DNA of 64,000 nucleotides from Thiomonas arsenitoxydans. GTDB taxonomy: Bacteria; Pseudomonadota; Gammaproteobacteria; Burkholderiales; Burkholderiaceae_C. Below are positions 18,603 through 27,429 of the stretch, one piece after another (within the stretch, counting starts at the first letter, position 1; every line of letters begins with the position of its first letter). A model generated the notes under the pieces. That model searched no databases. It was not told the origin of the DNA and was given only the letters and a program-made list of their open reading frames with translations. The DNA is taken from assembly GCF_000253115.1 (NCBI RefSeq), contig NC_014145.1:2046001-2110000 (forward strand), written 5' to 3'. The translations under genes and the position numbers were made by a program.

Positions 18603-19826
18603 TTAGAACATTTGTTGCATCGCCTGCCGCAAGTCGTCGATCAGGTCTTGCGGGTCTTCGAGGCCGATGGCCAGGCGCACCAGGCCGCCTTGGTGCGGCC
18701 AGCGTCCCGCCGGGCGCATGGCCTGCACGTCGTAGGGCACGGCCAGGCTCACCGGGCCGCCCCAGGAATAGCCGATCTTGAAGAGTTGCAAGGCGTCGAC
18801 GAAGGCATCGACCTGAGCGGCGGTGTAGCGCGCATCGAACACCACGCTGAACAACCCGGCGGCGGCGGTGCAGTCGCGCTGCCAGTGCGCATGGCCGGGG
18901 CTGCCGGGCAGCGCCGGGTGGAGCACCTGCGCCACCTGGGGCTGGTCCTGCATCCACAACGCGATGCGCCGCGCGCTGGCGTCTTGCGCGGCATAGCGCA
19001 GCGGCAGGGTATGCAGGCCGCGCAGCACGCGGGCGACGTCGTCCGCGCCAACGCCCAGGCCGAGCCGCATGTGGGTGAGCAGCAGGCGTTCGTGCAGGGC
19101 ATCGTCGCGGGTGGTCACGCTGCCCATGAGCAGGTCGGCGCCGCCGCTTTGGTATTTGGTAAGGGCCTGCATCACCACATCCACGCCGAGATCGAAGGGC
19201 TGCAGCGCGATGCCGGCAGCCCAAGTGGCGTCGATGGCGGTGAGGATGCCGTGCTGCCGTGCCACGGCGATGAGTCCGCGCAGATCGGGCATTTCCATGG
19301 TCACCGAACCGGGCGCTTCCAGCCAGAGGAGCTTGGTTTGCGGCGTGATCAGCTTGGCGAGTTCTTCAGGGGTGCAAGTGGCTTCGTAGATTTGGTGCTG
19401 AATGCCCCAGGCCCCGAGAAAGCGCTCGGCCAGTTCGCGGCTCGGGCCGTACACATTGCCCGGCAACAGCACCGTGTCGCCTTGCTTCAACAAAGTGAGA
19501 TCGACCAAGGCGATGGCCGAAAGACCCGAGGGGCAGAGCACGCAGTGGCGCCCGCCATCGAGCACGGCCAGACGCTCCTCCAGGATGAACGTGGTGGGGG
19601 TGCCGTGCAGCCCGTAGGTATAGCCGGCCTTGCTGCGCCAGTCGCGCGCGCGCATCGTGGCCACATCTGGGAAGATCACGGTGGAGGCATGGTGCACGCC
19701 GGGCTCCACCGCACCAAAACCGGCTGGAGGTTGATACGGGTGATGTTGCAAACGGGTGGACAAATGTTGCATTTCGGAGGGCGACTGGGGTTTTTGGTCT
19801 AATTGGGGCTCTTGTTGACTCGACAT
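18603..19826 (-). CDS. metC: Cystathionine beta-lyase
   Basis: A 407-residue PLP enzyme of the Cys/Met metabolism family. The PLP lysine is K224 in ALTKYQSGGAD, with D199 (AIDATWA) and the tyrosine/arginine region YTYGLHGTPT. The overall pattern matches proteobacterial MetC, which cleaves cystathionine to homocysteine; family members can also act as cysteine desulfhydrases, so specificity is inferred. It is divergent from the CorC-like gene. Confidence 0.9.
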   Translation of the reverse strand: MSSQQEPQLDQKPQSPSEMQHLSTRLQHHPYQPPAGFGAVEPGVHHASTVIFPDVATMRARDWRSKAGYTYGLHGTPTTFILEERLAVLDGGRHCVLCPSGLSAIALVDLTLLKQGDTVLLPGNVYGPSRELAERFLGAWGIQHQIYEATCTPEELAKLITPQTKLLWLEAPGSVTMEMPDLRGLIAVARQHGILTAIDATWAAGIALQPFDLGVDVVMQALTKYQSGGADLLMGSVTTRDDALHERLLLTHMRLGLGVGADDVARVLRGLHTLPLRYAAQDASARRIALWMQDQPQVAQVLHPALPGSPGHAHWQRDCTAAAGLFSVVFDARYTAAQVDAFVDALQLFKIGYSWGGPVSLAVPYDVQAMRPAGRWPHQGGLVRLAIGLEDPQDLIDDLRQAMQQMF

Positions 19827-20151
19827 GGAATGGGCTCCGCGATGTTTGGATCTTGTTTTGCGGGTTTGCGTAGGCGATCAGCCCGCTGCGCAAACCAACG
19901 TGAAGCATAGGCCGAATGCCAGCCCGCTCCGACACCCACTCCTTGGATCCTGACCCTGCGTCTTTGTTACCCGGCCCTTTGTTCCCTAAGCTCTGTGCCG
20001 GGTTTGCAACCACCGCCCAGCGCTCTGCGCAGCCCTTGCGCACCCGCCGCCCCGCCTGCCCGATCTTGCCCTGTGCCTCTTTGCATCTTCGCTGGGCCGC
20101 TGCACAGGCGACTGCTTTTTTCCGTGTTTCGTCCGCTCTGGAGCGCCCGTC
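19827..20151. other. 325-base divergent intergenic region, metC / CorC-like gene
   Basis: No convincing gene on either strand; short open frames here are shadows with no domain resemblance. It should contain the metC promoter on the minus strand and that of the CorC-like gene on the plus strand. No clear operator, riboswitch (including SAM-type) or terminator was recognised. Confidence 0.5.
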
Positions 20152-21489
20152 ATGGAAGTGCTGATTCTGTTCGGTCTGATTCTGCTCAATGGTCTGTTCG
20201 CCATGTCGGAGATCGCGCTGGTCACGGCGCGCCGTGCTCGCCTGACCGCGCTGGCGGAGGCCGGCAATGAAAACGCCCGCACCGCGCTGCATCTGTCCGA
20301 GCAGCCCACGCGCTTGCTGTCCACGGTGCAGATCGGCATCACCTCCATCAGTGTGCTCAACGGTATTTTGGGCGAGGCGGCGTTTTCCGAGCCGGTGGCC
20401 AACTGGCTGATCTCGCTGGGTCTGCTGCCCAAGTTTGCCGGGGTGTCGGCCACGGCTATCGTGGTGCTGATCATCACCTTCGCCTCCATCGTCATTGGCG
20501 AGCTGGTGCCCAAGCGGCTGGGGCAACTCGCGCCCGAGCGCATCGCCATGGTGATGGCGCGGCCCATGACCTGGATCGCCCGCGGCGCGGCGCCCTTCGT
20601 CAAGCTGCTGTCCATTTCCACCGACCTGCTGCTGACCTTGCTGCGCGTGCGCCACAACACCATGCCGCAGATGACCGAGGCCGAGATCAACGAGGTGCTC
20701 GAAGAAGGCTCGGACGCCGGGGTGATCGAGGAGCAGGAGCACGAGATGGTGCGCAATGTGTTCCGCCTTGACGACCGGCAGATCGCCTCGCTGATGACGC
20801 CGCGCAACGAGATCGAATATCTCGACGTCGATCAGCCGCTGAGCGAAAACCTGAACAAAATCGCGCAGTCGACGCATTCGCGCTTTCCGCTGGTCAAACG
20901 CGGGCTGGAGGAAGTGGTCGGCATCGTCTCGACCAAGGATTTGCTGGGCCGTTTCATCCGCCGCGAGGGTATCGACGATCTAAGCAAGGCCGCCGTACCC
21001 GCGACCTTCGTGCCCGAAAGCCTGACCGGGCTGGAGCTGCTGCAGACCTTCCGCCAGAGTCCCGAGCACACCGCCGTGGTGATCGACGAATACGGCCAGA
21101 CCATGGGCATCGTGACCGTGCAGGACTTGATGGAGGCCATTGCAGGCGAGTTCAAGTCGCATCCGTCCGAAGAACCTTGGGCGATACAGCGCGAAGACGG
21201 CTCTTGGCTGATGGACGGCCTCATCACCGTGGAAGACCTCAAGACCCGCCTGGGCCTGGCCCGTCTGCCCGACGAGGAAAAGCAGCGCTACAACACCCTA
21301 TCGGGCATGCTCATGCTACTGCTCGCACGGCTGCCGGCCACTGGCGACATCGTGCAGTGGGGCGACTGGACTTTCGAGATCGTCGATATGGACGGCAAGC
21401 GCATCGACAAGGTGCTGGTGCAGCGCCGCCCCACCGAAGCCGCAGACGAATTCTCCGACCCCGGCGAAGGACGCGACTCGCGGCTTTGA
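20152..21489 (+). CDS. Hemolysin/CorC-family membrane protein (DUF21-CBS-CorC_HlyC)
   Basis: A 445-residue inner-membrane protein. N-terminal DUF21 with about four hydrophobic spans (residues about 1-150), paired CBS domains (about 200-330, including DVDQPLSENL and EYGQTMGIVTVQDL), and a C-terminal CorC_HlyC domain (about 350-425). Members are implicated in magnesium/cobalt efflux and ion homeostasis; the hemolysin label is historical. Likely an ion-transport protein; substrate unknown. Confidence 0.88.
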   Translation: MEVLILFGLILLNGLFAMSEIALVTARRARLTALAEAGNENARTALHLSEQPTRLLSTVQIGITSISVLNGILGEAAFSEPVANWLISLGLLPKFAGVSATAIVVLIITFASIVIGELVPKRLGQLAPERIAMVMARPMTWIARGAAPFVKLLSISTDLLLTLLRVRHNTMPQMTEAEINEVLEEGSDAGVIEEQEHEMVRNVFRLDDRQIASLMTPRNEIEYLDVDQPLSENLNKIAQSTHSRFPLVKRGLEEVVGIVSTKDLLGRFIRREGIDDLSKAAVPATFVPESLTGLELLQTFRQSPEHTAVVIDEYGQTMGIVTVQDLMEAIAGEFKSHPSEEPWAIQREDGSWLMDGLITVEDLKTRLGLARLPDEEKQRYNTLSGMLMLLLARLPATGDIVQWGDWTFEIVDMDGKRIDKVLVQRRPTEAADEFSDPGEGRDSRL

Positions 21490-21550
21490 AAATAGGTGCG
21501 GCTCCCGCCATCGTGGGCTGCCGCACCCGTGCTGCTTCTGATCTCACTCC

Positions 21551-22450
21551 ATGCTGCACGACGCCCTGCTCCTGCTGCCTGACTTCATCTTGATCGTGCT
21601 GGGGCTGCTGCTCATGCGCTTCACCGCGCTCAACCGCAGCGTGTGGGACGGGGTGGAACGGCTGGTGTATTTCGTGCTGTTTCCGGCTCTGCTGTTTTCC
21701 ACCACCAGCCGCGGCCATGCCAGTCTGGGCGACACGCGGGACTTCGTCATCGCGGGAGCGGCCATGCTGCTCATCGGCATCGGCCTGTCGTATCTGGCCT
21801 TCTGGTCGCGCAAGGCCGACCGACGTTGCGTGGCCAGCGGCGTGCAGACCGCCTTTCGCTTCAATTCCTACATTGCCCTGGCCGTCGCCGATCGGGTGGG
21901 CGGCCCGCCCGCGGTGTCTTTGGTCGCGGTGCTCATCGCCGTGGGGGTGCCGCTGTGCAATGTCGCGGCGGTGTGGGCCCTGGCGCGTCATGCACAAAGC
22001 AATGTCTGGCGCGAACTGTTGCGCAACCCCCTGCTAATCGCCACCGTCGCCGGGCTGACGGTGCACAGCCTCGGCCTGTCGCTGCCCGAGCCCATCGTGC
22101 CCGCGCTGGATCGGCTCGGCCATGCCTCCATCGCACTAGGGCTGATGACCGTGGGCGCCGGTCTGCAATGGCGCGGCCTGCACCGGGAATTGCCGGTGGG
22201 TCTGTGGTTTCTGAGCATCCGGCACCTGCTGCTGCCCCTGTCTGCGATGGCGCTGGCTTGGGCGTTTGCACTGCCGCCGCTGCAGGCTCTGGTGCTGGTG
22301 CTGTTCGCCGCCATGCCCACCGCGTCGAGCGCCTACGTGCTGGCGGCCCGCATGGGCGGTGACGGCCCCTACGTGGCCGGCCTCGTCAGCCTGTCCACCG
22401 TACTCGGCGCCTTCTCCATTCCGGTCTTTCTCGCCGTGATGCAGCATTGA
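21551..22450 (+). CDS. AEC-family (auxin efflux carrier-type) transporter
   Basis: A 299-residue protein with about ten hydrophobic spans in two groups, the auxin efflux carrier superfamily pattern: N-terminal LLPDFILIVLGLLLMRF and FNSYIALAVADRVGG, C-terminal MPTASSAYVLAARMGGDGP. Bacterial members export or import organic acids such as malate or malonate; substrate unknown here. It is 61 bases after the CorC-like gene and may be cotranscribed. Confidence 0.88.
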   Translation: MLHDALLLLPDFILIVLGLLLMRFTALNRSVWDGVERLVYFVLFPALLFSTTSRGHASLGDTRDFVIAGAAMLLIGIGLSYLAFWSRKADRRCVASGVQTAFRFNSYIALAVADRVGGPPAVSLVAVLIAVGVPLCNVAAVWALARHAQSNVWRELLRNPLLIATVAGLTVHSLGLSLPEPIVPALDRLGHASIALGLMTVGAGLQWRGLHRELPVGLWFLSIRHLLLPLSAMALAWAFALPPLQALVLVLFAAMPTASSAYVLAARMGGDGPYVAGLVSLSTVLGAFSIPVFLAVMQH

Positions 22451-22551
22451 TTTATTTCCGATTTTGAGCCTTGTGATGTAACGCATACTGAGTGTTTCAG
22501 TGTGGTTTACAGTGAGATGACATTTTTGCCATGTATCCTTCAAGGATTGAA

Positions 22552-23067
22552 ATGACACTCACTTCCCTGTCTAACATGCCGAATTTCCACGTTATTTTCT
22601 GGCGACACGCCGAGGCCGAAGACGCCGCGGGCTCTGCGCAGGGCGACGAGGTCGATCTGCGCCGCAACCTCACCAAGCAAGGCCGACGCGACGCGGCCCA
22701 GGTCGCCGGGTGGATCAAATCGCAGTTGCCCAAACCCTGGACGGTGATCTCCAGCCCCGCCCAGCGAGCGCGCCAGACTGCGCAGCATCTCAACGACTAT
22801 CCGGTGATCGACCCGCGCCTGCGCCCGGAATCGTCGATGGAGGAACTGCTCTCGGTGGTGTCCGAATTTCCGCGCGAAGGCGGTGCGCTGGTGCTTGTGG
22901 GCCATCAACCCATCCTCGGCCGCGCCGGGCTTTACTGGATCACCGGCTGCGACCAGCAGTTCTCATTGCGCAAAAGCGGCCTGCTCTGGGCGGTGGAACG
23001 CAGCCGCGAAGTCGGCATCCAGCGCAGTCTGCGCGCCTGCGTCAGCCCGGATTTGCTGGGCGATTGA
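22552..23067 (+). CDS. sixA: SixA-type phosphohistidine phosphatase
   Basis: A 171-residue histidine-phosphatase superfamily protein. ATG 22552 is chosen because AAGGA lies 5 bases upstream; starts at 22531 and 22576 are possible. The catalytic signature is FWRHAEAE (H19), followed by SSPAQRARQTA and VLVGHQPILG. SixA removes phosphate from phosphohistidine on HPt domains or PTS proteins. It lies upstream of the OlsB-like gene on the same strand, but a Pho box intervenes. Confidence 0.85.
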   Translation: MTLTSLSNMPNFHVIFWRHAEAEDAAGSAQGDEVDLRRNLTKQGRRDAAQVAGWIKSQLPKPWTVISSPAQRARQTAQHLNDYPVIDPRLRPESSMEELLSVVSEFPREGGALVLVGHQPILGRAGLYWITGCDQQFSLRKSGLLWAVERSREVGIQRSLRACVSPDLLGD

Positions 23068-23099
23068 GGCCCTGCTCACAACTCGTCAGCTTGCTTGCA

Positions 23100-23154
23100 C
23101 TGTCACACCAAATTCACGAGACCTTCACTGAACTGTCACGGCGCGTTCTTATCT
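23100..23154 (+). promoter_or_regulatory. Tandem Pho box and -10 upstream of the OlsB-like gene
   Basis: Four heptamers at strict 11-base steps: CTGTCAC (23100), AATTCAC (23111), CCTTCAC (23122), CTGTCAC (23133). This is the direct-repeat geometry of two adjacent PhoB boxes. A -10-like TTATCT lies at 23149-23154, 9 bases after the last heptamer, in place of a -35 hexamer, as in PhoB-activated promoters. Repeat copy C lies in the presumed leader. Confidence 0.75.
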
Positions 23155-23158
23155 TTCA

Positions 23159-23245
23159 CTCAAGAAAACGCAGGGCCGACCCAAGTTTTCTTGACCCCCA
23201 CGGGGGGCGGGCTGGGCCTAGCCCTGCCCTGGGGGCTCCTATCCG
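23159..23245 (-). repeat. Palindromic dispersed repeat, copy C (inverted)
   Basis: Arms TCAAGAAAAC (23160-23169) and GTTTTCTTGA (23185-23194) are perfectly complementary around GCAGGGCCGACCCAA, the reverse complement of the usual core. The C/G-rich block follows to about 23240. It lies in the 5' leader of the OlsB-like gene. Confidence 0.8.
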
Positions 23246-23261
23246 ATATGGAGGAAAGACA

Positions 23262-24059
23262 ATGTTCGACGACGAACAAGCGCGTCCGCTGGACAGGCGC
23301 ACTGAGCACAACGCGGCGGGCCTGAACGCCGCAGCCGGACAAGCCTCGCAGAGTCTCAGCGTCGCCTGGGCGCGTCATGGCGATGAAGTGCGCGAGGCGC
23401 AGCGCCTGCGCTACAAGGTGTTCGTCGAAGAAATGGGCGCGCAGATCAAAACGCCCGAGCCCGGCCTCGACATCGATCTGTTCGACGCCTACTGCGACCA
23501 CCTGCTGGTACGCGACGGCGACGGACGCCTGATCGGCACCTACCGCGCCCTGCCCCCGCATCAGGCCAAACGCGTGGGCACGCTCTACACCGAAACCGAA
23601 TTCGATCTCACCCGCCTGTATCACCTCAAGCCCCGCCTGCTCGAAATCGGTCGCTCGTGTGTGCACCGCGACTATCGCAGCGGCGCCGTCATCATGGCGC
23701 TGTGGAGCGGCATCGCCACCTATATGCAACGCCACGGGCTCGATGCGCTGATCGGCTGCGCCAGCATGTCGATGCGTTGCGGCGGACATACCGCCGCCAG
23801 CCTCTGGGCCCAACTTCAGAAAAGCCATCTGGCCGCGATCGAAGACCGGGTGCACCCGCGTCTCGCCCTGCCGGTGCAGCACCTGCGGCAAGACCTCGCG
23901 GTGGAGCCGCCGCCGCTGCTCAAGGGTTATCTGCGTGTCGGCGCCAAAGTGTGCGGCGCTCCCGCTTGGGACCCGGACTTCGGCGTGGCTGATTTCGCCT
24001 TACTGCTGCGTCTGAGCCAGGTCAACCGGCGCTACGCGCGGCATTTCCTCGGCGAGTAA
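23262..24059 (+). CDS. olsB: OlsB-like ornithine N-acyltransferase (GNAT superfamily)
   Basis: A 265-residue protein starting at ATG 23262 after GGAGGAAAG. It has the Acetyltransf_5-type core: EAQRLRYKVFVEEMGA, FDAYCDHLLVRD, VGTLYTETEFDL and RLLEIGRSCVHRDYRSG. These match proteins that transfer a 3-hydroxyacyl chain from ACP to ornithine in the first step of ornithine lipid synthesis; hemolysin-like acyltransferases are the alternative. No olsA follows (fumC converges 8 bases away). The Pho box upstream fits replacement of phospholipids in phosphate starvation. Confidence 0.8.
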   Translation: MFDDEQARPLDRRTEHNAAGLNAAAGQASQSLSVAWARHGDEVREAQRLRYKVFVEEMGAQIKTPEPGLDIDLFDAYCDHLLVRDGDGRLIGTYRALPPHQAKRVGTLYTETEFDLTRLYHLKPRLLEIGRSCVHRDYRSGAVIMALWSGIATYMQRHGLDALIGCASMSMRCGGHTAASLWAQLQKSHLAAIEDRVHPRLALPVQHLRQDLAVEPPPLLKGYLRVGAKVCGAPAWDPDFGVADFALLLRLSQVNRRYARHFLGE

Positions 24060-24067
24060 GCGCCGCT

Positions 24068-25501
24068 TCAACTGGTTCTCACCATGTCCTGCGGCCGCAC
24101 CCAGCGGTCATAGTCTTCCGCACTCACCAGCCCCGAGGCCAGCGCTGCTTCGCGCAGGGTGCTACCGCTGTGGTGGGCCGACTTGGCAATGGCCGCCGCC
24201 TGGTCGTAGCCGATGTGCGGCGCAAGCGCGGTAACGAGCATCAGCGAACGCTGCATCAACTCGGTGATGCGCGCCCGGTCGGCCTCGATGCCGCGCGCCA
24301 GATGATGATCGAAGCTGTTCATCGCATCGGCCAGCAGCCGCAGGCTTTGCAGCACGTTGTGCGCGATCAGCGGCTTGAACACATTGAGCTCGAAGTTGCC
24401 GGAAGCCCCGCCGATATTGATCGCCACATCGTTGCCGAACACCTGCGCGCACACCATGGTGAGCGCCTCGCACTGCGTGGGGTTGACCTTGCCCGGCATG
24501 ATGGAACTGCCCGGCTCGTTCTCGGGAATGCGAATCTCGCCCAACCCGCTGCGCGGACCGGAAGCCAGCCAGCGCACGTCATTGGCGATTTTCATCAGTG
24601 CCGTCGCGAGCGTTTTGAGCGCGCCGTGCAGGAACACCAGCGCCTCGTGCCCGGCGAGCGCGGCGAACTTGTTCTCGGCGCTGGTGAACGGCAGCCCGGT
24701 CTGCCGCGCCAACTCGGTGGCCACGCGCACGCCGAACGACGCATGGGTGTTGAGCCCGGTGCCCACCGCGGTGCCACCCACGGCCAGTGCATAGACCGGC
24801 CCCAGCGCGGCGTCGACGGCGCGCCTTGCCAGATCGAGTTGGGCGACGTAGCCCGAAAATTCCTGCCCGAGGGTGAGAGGCGTGGCGTCCTGCAAATGGG
24901 TGCGGCCGATTTTGACGATGTCGGCGAAAGATTCCGCCTTGGTCTGCAGGGTGGTGCGCAGGGCGATGAGTGCGGGCAGCAGATATTGCACGGTCTGCGA
25001 AGCGGCGGCCACATGCATGGCCGTGGGGAAAATGTCATTCGACGACTGCCCCATATTGACCTGATCGTTGGGATGCACGCTGCGCGCCAGACCCACGCCA
25101 CCGCCCAGCAGCACCGAGGCGCGGTTGGCGAGCACCTCGTTCATGTTCATATTGGTCTGCGTGCCCGAGCCGGTCTGCCAGACCGCCAGCGGAAACTCGT
25201 CGGGATAGCGTTCGGCAATGACCTCATCGGCCGCCTCGATAATGGCCTGCGCGGTGCGCAGATCGAGTTTGCCCAACTCGGCATTCACGCCGGCGCAGGC
25301 CCGCTTGACCAGCGCCAGGGCGCGGATGAACTCGCGCGGCATCTGCTCGGTGGAAATCGCGAAATGCTGCAGCGAGCGCTGCGTCTGCGCGCCCCACAGA
25401 TGCGCCTCGGACACTTCGATGGGACCGAACGAGTCGGTCTCGATCCGGTTGCCCTCGCTGGGCTCTATCAACTGCTGGGTAGTGTTGCCGTTACGGTTCA
25501 T
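24068..25501 (-). CDS. fumC: Fumarate hydratase class II
   Basis: FumC interconverts fumarate and malate in the TCA cycle. ATG 25501 ([14 protein letters not shown]), preceded by GGGAG, gives 477 residues, about 14 longer than usual owing to a polar N-terminus. Superfamily motifs: [32 protein letters not shown] and the signature [15 protein letters not shown]. Class II is iron-free and stable to oxidants. It is divergent from the riboswitch-controlled operon at 25643. Confidence 0.93.
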   Translation of the reverse strand: MNRNGNTTQQLIEPSEGNRIETDSFGPIEVSEAHLWGAQTQRSLQHFAISTEQMPREFIRALALVKRACAGVNAELGKLDLRTAQAIIEAADEVIAERYPDEFPLAVWQTGSGTQTNMNMNEVLANRASVLLGGGVGLARSVHPNDQVNMGQSSNDIFPTAMHVAAASQTVQYLLPALIALRTTLQTKAESFADIVKIGRTHLQDATPLTLGQEFSGYVAQLDLARRAVDAALGPVYALAVGGTAVGTGLNTHASFGVRVATELARQTGLPFTSAENKFAALAGHEALVFLHGALKTLATALMKIANDVRWLASGPRSGLGEIRIPENEPGSSIMPGKVNPTQCEALTMVCAQVFGNDVAINIGGASGNFELNVFKPLIAHNVLQSLRLLADAMNSFDHHLARGIEADRARITELMQRSLMLVTALAPHIGYDQAAAIAKSAHHSGSTLREAALASGLVSAEDYDRWVRPQDMVRTS

Positions 25502-25642
25502 GCGTCGTCTCCCGCGTGTATTTCTAAGTTTGTAGCGCCTGCGGCCCAGCATTGCCAGTGGCGAGGTTGTGACCGCATCATTCAGCCATCTCGCTAGGGT
25601 AAAGTTTGGTCGCCATATTTTCGTTTTGAAACGGATGTCAGC

Positions 25643-25672
25643 TTGACCCTTTTCGGTTTGAACTCCTAGACT
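25643..25672 (+). promoter_or_regulatory. Sigma70-type promoter ahead of fluoride riboswitch 1
   Basis: -35 TTGACC at 25643-25648 and -10 TAGACT at 25667-25672, spacer 18. Transcription would begin near 25680, just before the aptamer. Confidence 0.6.
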
Positions 25673-25684
25673 GCACAGCAACCA

Positions 25685-25745
25685 TTAGGCGATGGAGTTC
25701 GCCAAAACCGCGTGGGGCTGCCCCCAAGCTAATGACTCCTACCTG
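25685..25745 (+). ncRNA. Fluoride riboswitch (crcB motif) 1, controlling the Ehr-type operon
   Basis: The 5' aptamer element GGCGATGGAGTTCGCC (25688-25703) is followed by AAAACCGC, a GGGG/CCCC hairpin and the 3' element GCTAATGACTCCTACC (25728-25743). These are the conserved parts of the crcB-motif fluoride aptamer. Downstream, CGCAAGC/GCTTGCG (about 25747-25769) could form the switching hairpin, with GGAGGAG of the first gene at 25781-25787. No long T-run is present, so control may be at translation. Confidence 0.92.
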
Positions 25746-25789
25746 CCGCAAGCCATGCAATCGCTTGCGTTTCACGACAGGGAGGAGCC

Positions 25790-26734
25790 ATGCGCGGTGA
25801 CGTCATCTTGCAGCAAGTGTGCCAGGTACTGGCCATTGTGCTGCTCTCGCCTTTGCTGCACGGTTTCATCGTCACGATGGAAGAGAAGGTGCAGCGCGGC
25901 CGCGGCCCCAGCCTCTTTCAGCCTTACCGCGATCTGTTCAAGCTGCTGCGCAAAGAGATCGTGGTGCCGCAGACGGCTTCGTGGATTTTCTGGGCCGCGC
26001 CCATCGTGGCGTTCTCGGCCATGCTCACGGTGCCCATTCTCATTCCGGTGCTGACCAACTATCCGCTGCCGCTCTCCGACATGGGCGACATTCTCGGCGG
26101 CGGGCTCATTCTCACCCTGGGTGGCTTCGCCATCCTGCTCGCCGGGCTGGACAGCGGCCATCCCTACGGCGGACTGGGGTCGAGTCGTGAGGCCATGCTC
26201 TCCATTCTGGCCGAGCCCACGCTGATCATGGTGTTCGTCGGCATCACCCTGCTGGCGCAGGCCATGCTGCCCTTCGTGGTCAACCATCTGCTGGTGGCCA
26301 GCGCGGCGGTGTTCTGGAGCCCGGCGCATTTGTTCCTGGTTGCGGCTTTTTTCATTTTGCTGACGGTGGAAACCGAGCGGCTGCCCATCCATTCGAGCAT
26401 CCACTACGAGATCTACATGATCGGCGAGGCCCGCATCCTCGAATACTCCGGCCCGCTGCTTGCGCTGCTGAAGTGGGCGTCGTGGATGAAGCAGGCCATT
26501 CTCTACACCATTTTTCTCAACGTGCTGACCATTCCCTGGGGTTTGTCCATCAAAGGCACGGCGCTGGGCATTCTGGGCGCCACCCTTGCGCTGCTGGCCA
26601 AATGGGCGGTGGTTGCGCTGATCATGGTGTTCGTCGATACCGCGCAGTCGCGCCTGCGCTTCTACCGCTATCAAGAGCCGCTGGCGCTGTCTTTCCTGAT
26701 GGCAATTCTCGCCATCGTGGCGCGTCAGGTGTGA
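25790..26734 (+). CDS. HyfC/NuoH-like membrane subunit of Ehr-type complex
   Basis: A 314-residue protein with about eight hydrophobic spans, homologous to HycD/HyfC and NuoH, the subunit that links the soluble arm to the proton channels. The loop VTMEEKVQRGRGPSLFQPYRDLFKLLRKE is the family signature; ERLPIHSSIHYEIYMIGEARILE matches the conserved cytoplasmic loop. First gene after fluoride riboswitch 1, with a strong Shine-Dalgarno site. Inferred role: ion-translocating membrane arm. Confidence 0.9.
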   Translation: MRGDVILQQVCQVLAIVLLSPLLHGFIVTMEEKVQRGRGPSLFQPYRDLFKLLRKEIVVPQTASWIFWAAPIVAFSAMLTVPILIPVLTNYPLPLSDMGDILGGGLILTLGGFAILLAGLDSGHPYGGLGSSREAMLSILAEPTLIMVFVGITLLAQAMLPFVVNHLLVASAAVFWSPAHLFLVAAFFILLTVETERLPIHSSIHYEIYMIGEARILEYSGPLLALLKWASWMKQAILYTIFLNVLTIPWGLSIKGTALGILGATLALLAKWAVVALIMVFVDTAQSRLRFYRYQEPLALSFLMAILAIVARQV

Positions 26735-26744
26735 GGGACCAACC

Positions 26745-27425
26745 ATGCTGATCTTCCACCTCGGCGGCGTGCAGGCCTCGCTCTTCAGCCTGCTGACCAT
26801 CGTCGCGCTCATCCTGGCTTTTGTCATGCTGGGATCGCACTGGATCAAGAACCACATTCTGGCGTTCGCCGCGGAATCTTGGGTGATCGCGGCGCTATCG
26901 GCAGCTATCGGCATCACCGGCCATTACCCGGAGCTGGTGTTCATCGCCGCGCTCACCGCGCTGTTTCGCGGCACGTTGCTGCCTTATCTGCTGGTGCGCA
27001 TCGTCAACGGGCTGGGGCAGAACCGCGAGTTCACCCCGCTGCTGCAGCCGGCGTCGAGCATCGTGCTGGGCGGCTTTCTGGTGCTGTTTTCCTATGCGCT
27101 TGCGCACAAGCTGGGCGTGCGTATGAATCTGGTGGACAACATCGCGGTGCTGGCGCTCACCGCCATGTTCTCGCTCAAGCTCATCGGCTTTCTCATGCTG
27201 GTGCTGCGGGCAGAGGCGGTGAGTTCCATCCTCGGGCTGCTGGTGATCGAGAACGGCATCTTTCTAGGCTCGCAGATTCTGGTGCCGGGCATGCCCTTGC
27301 TACTGGAAATGGTGATTCTGTTCGACTTGCTGATCATCGTCTCCACCTTCGGCATGCTGATCCGCTTCCTGCACAAGGAAATCGGCACCACGAGCAGCCG
27401 CGAACTCACAAGGCTGGTGGGGTGA
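26745..27425 (+). CDS. HyfE-like membrane subunit (NuoK-related)
   Basis: A 226-residue protein with about seven hydrophobic spans resembling HyfE of hydrogenase-4 complexes, whose C-terminal part is NuoK-like (LGLLVIENGIFLGSQILVPGMPLLLEMVILFD). Acidic residues in the late membrane helices (E and D in VIENG, LLEMVILFDLL) fit an ion path. It starts 10 bases after the HyfC-like gene. Confidence 0.85.
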   Translation: MLIFHLGGVQASLFSLLTIVALILAFVMLGSHWIKNHILAFAAESWVIAALSAAIGITGHYPELVFIAALTALFRGTLLPYLLVRIVNGLGQNREFTPLLQPASSIVLGGFLVLFSYALAHKLGVRMNLVDNIAVLALTAMFSLKLIGFLMLVLRAEAVSSILGLLVIENGIFLGSQILVPGMPLLLEMVILFDLLIIVSTFGMLIRFLHKEIGTTSSRELTRLVG

Positions 27426-27429
27426 GGCG

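Noticed and set aside
19366..20877. A 503-codon minus-strand frame spanning the metC start and the CorC-like gene
   Set aside because: It runs antisense through the CorC-like gene and out of frame into metC; composition and lack of domains mark it as a shadow.
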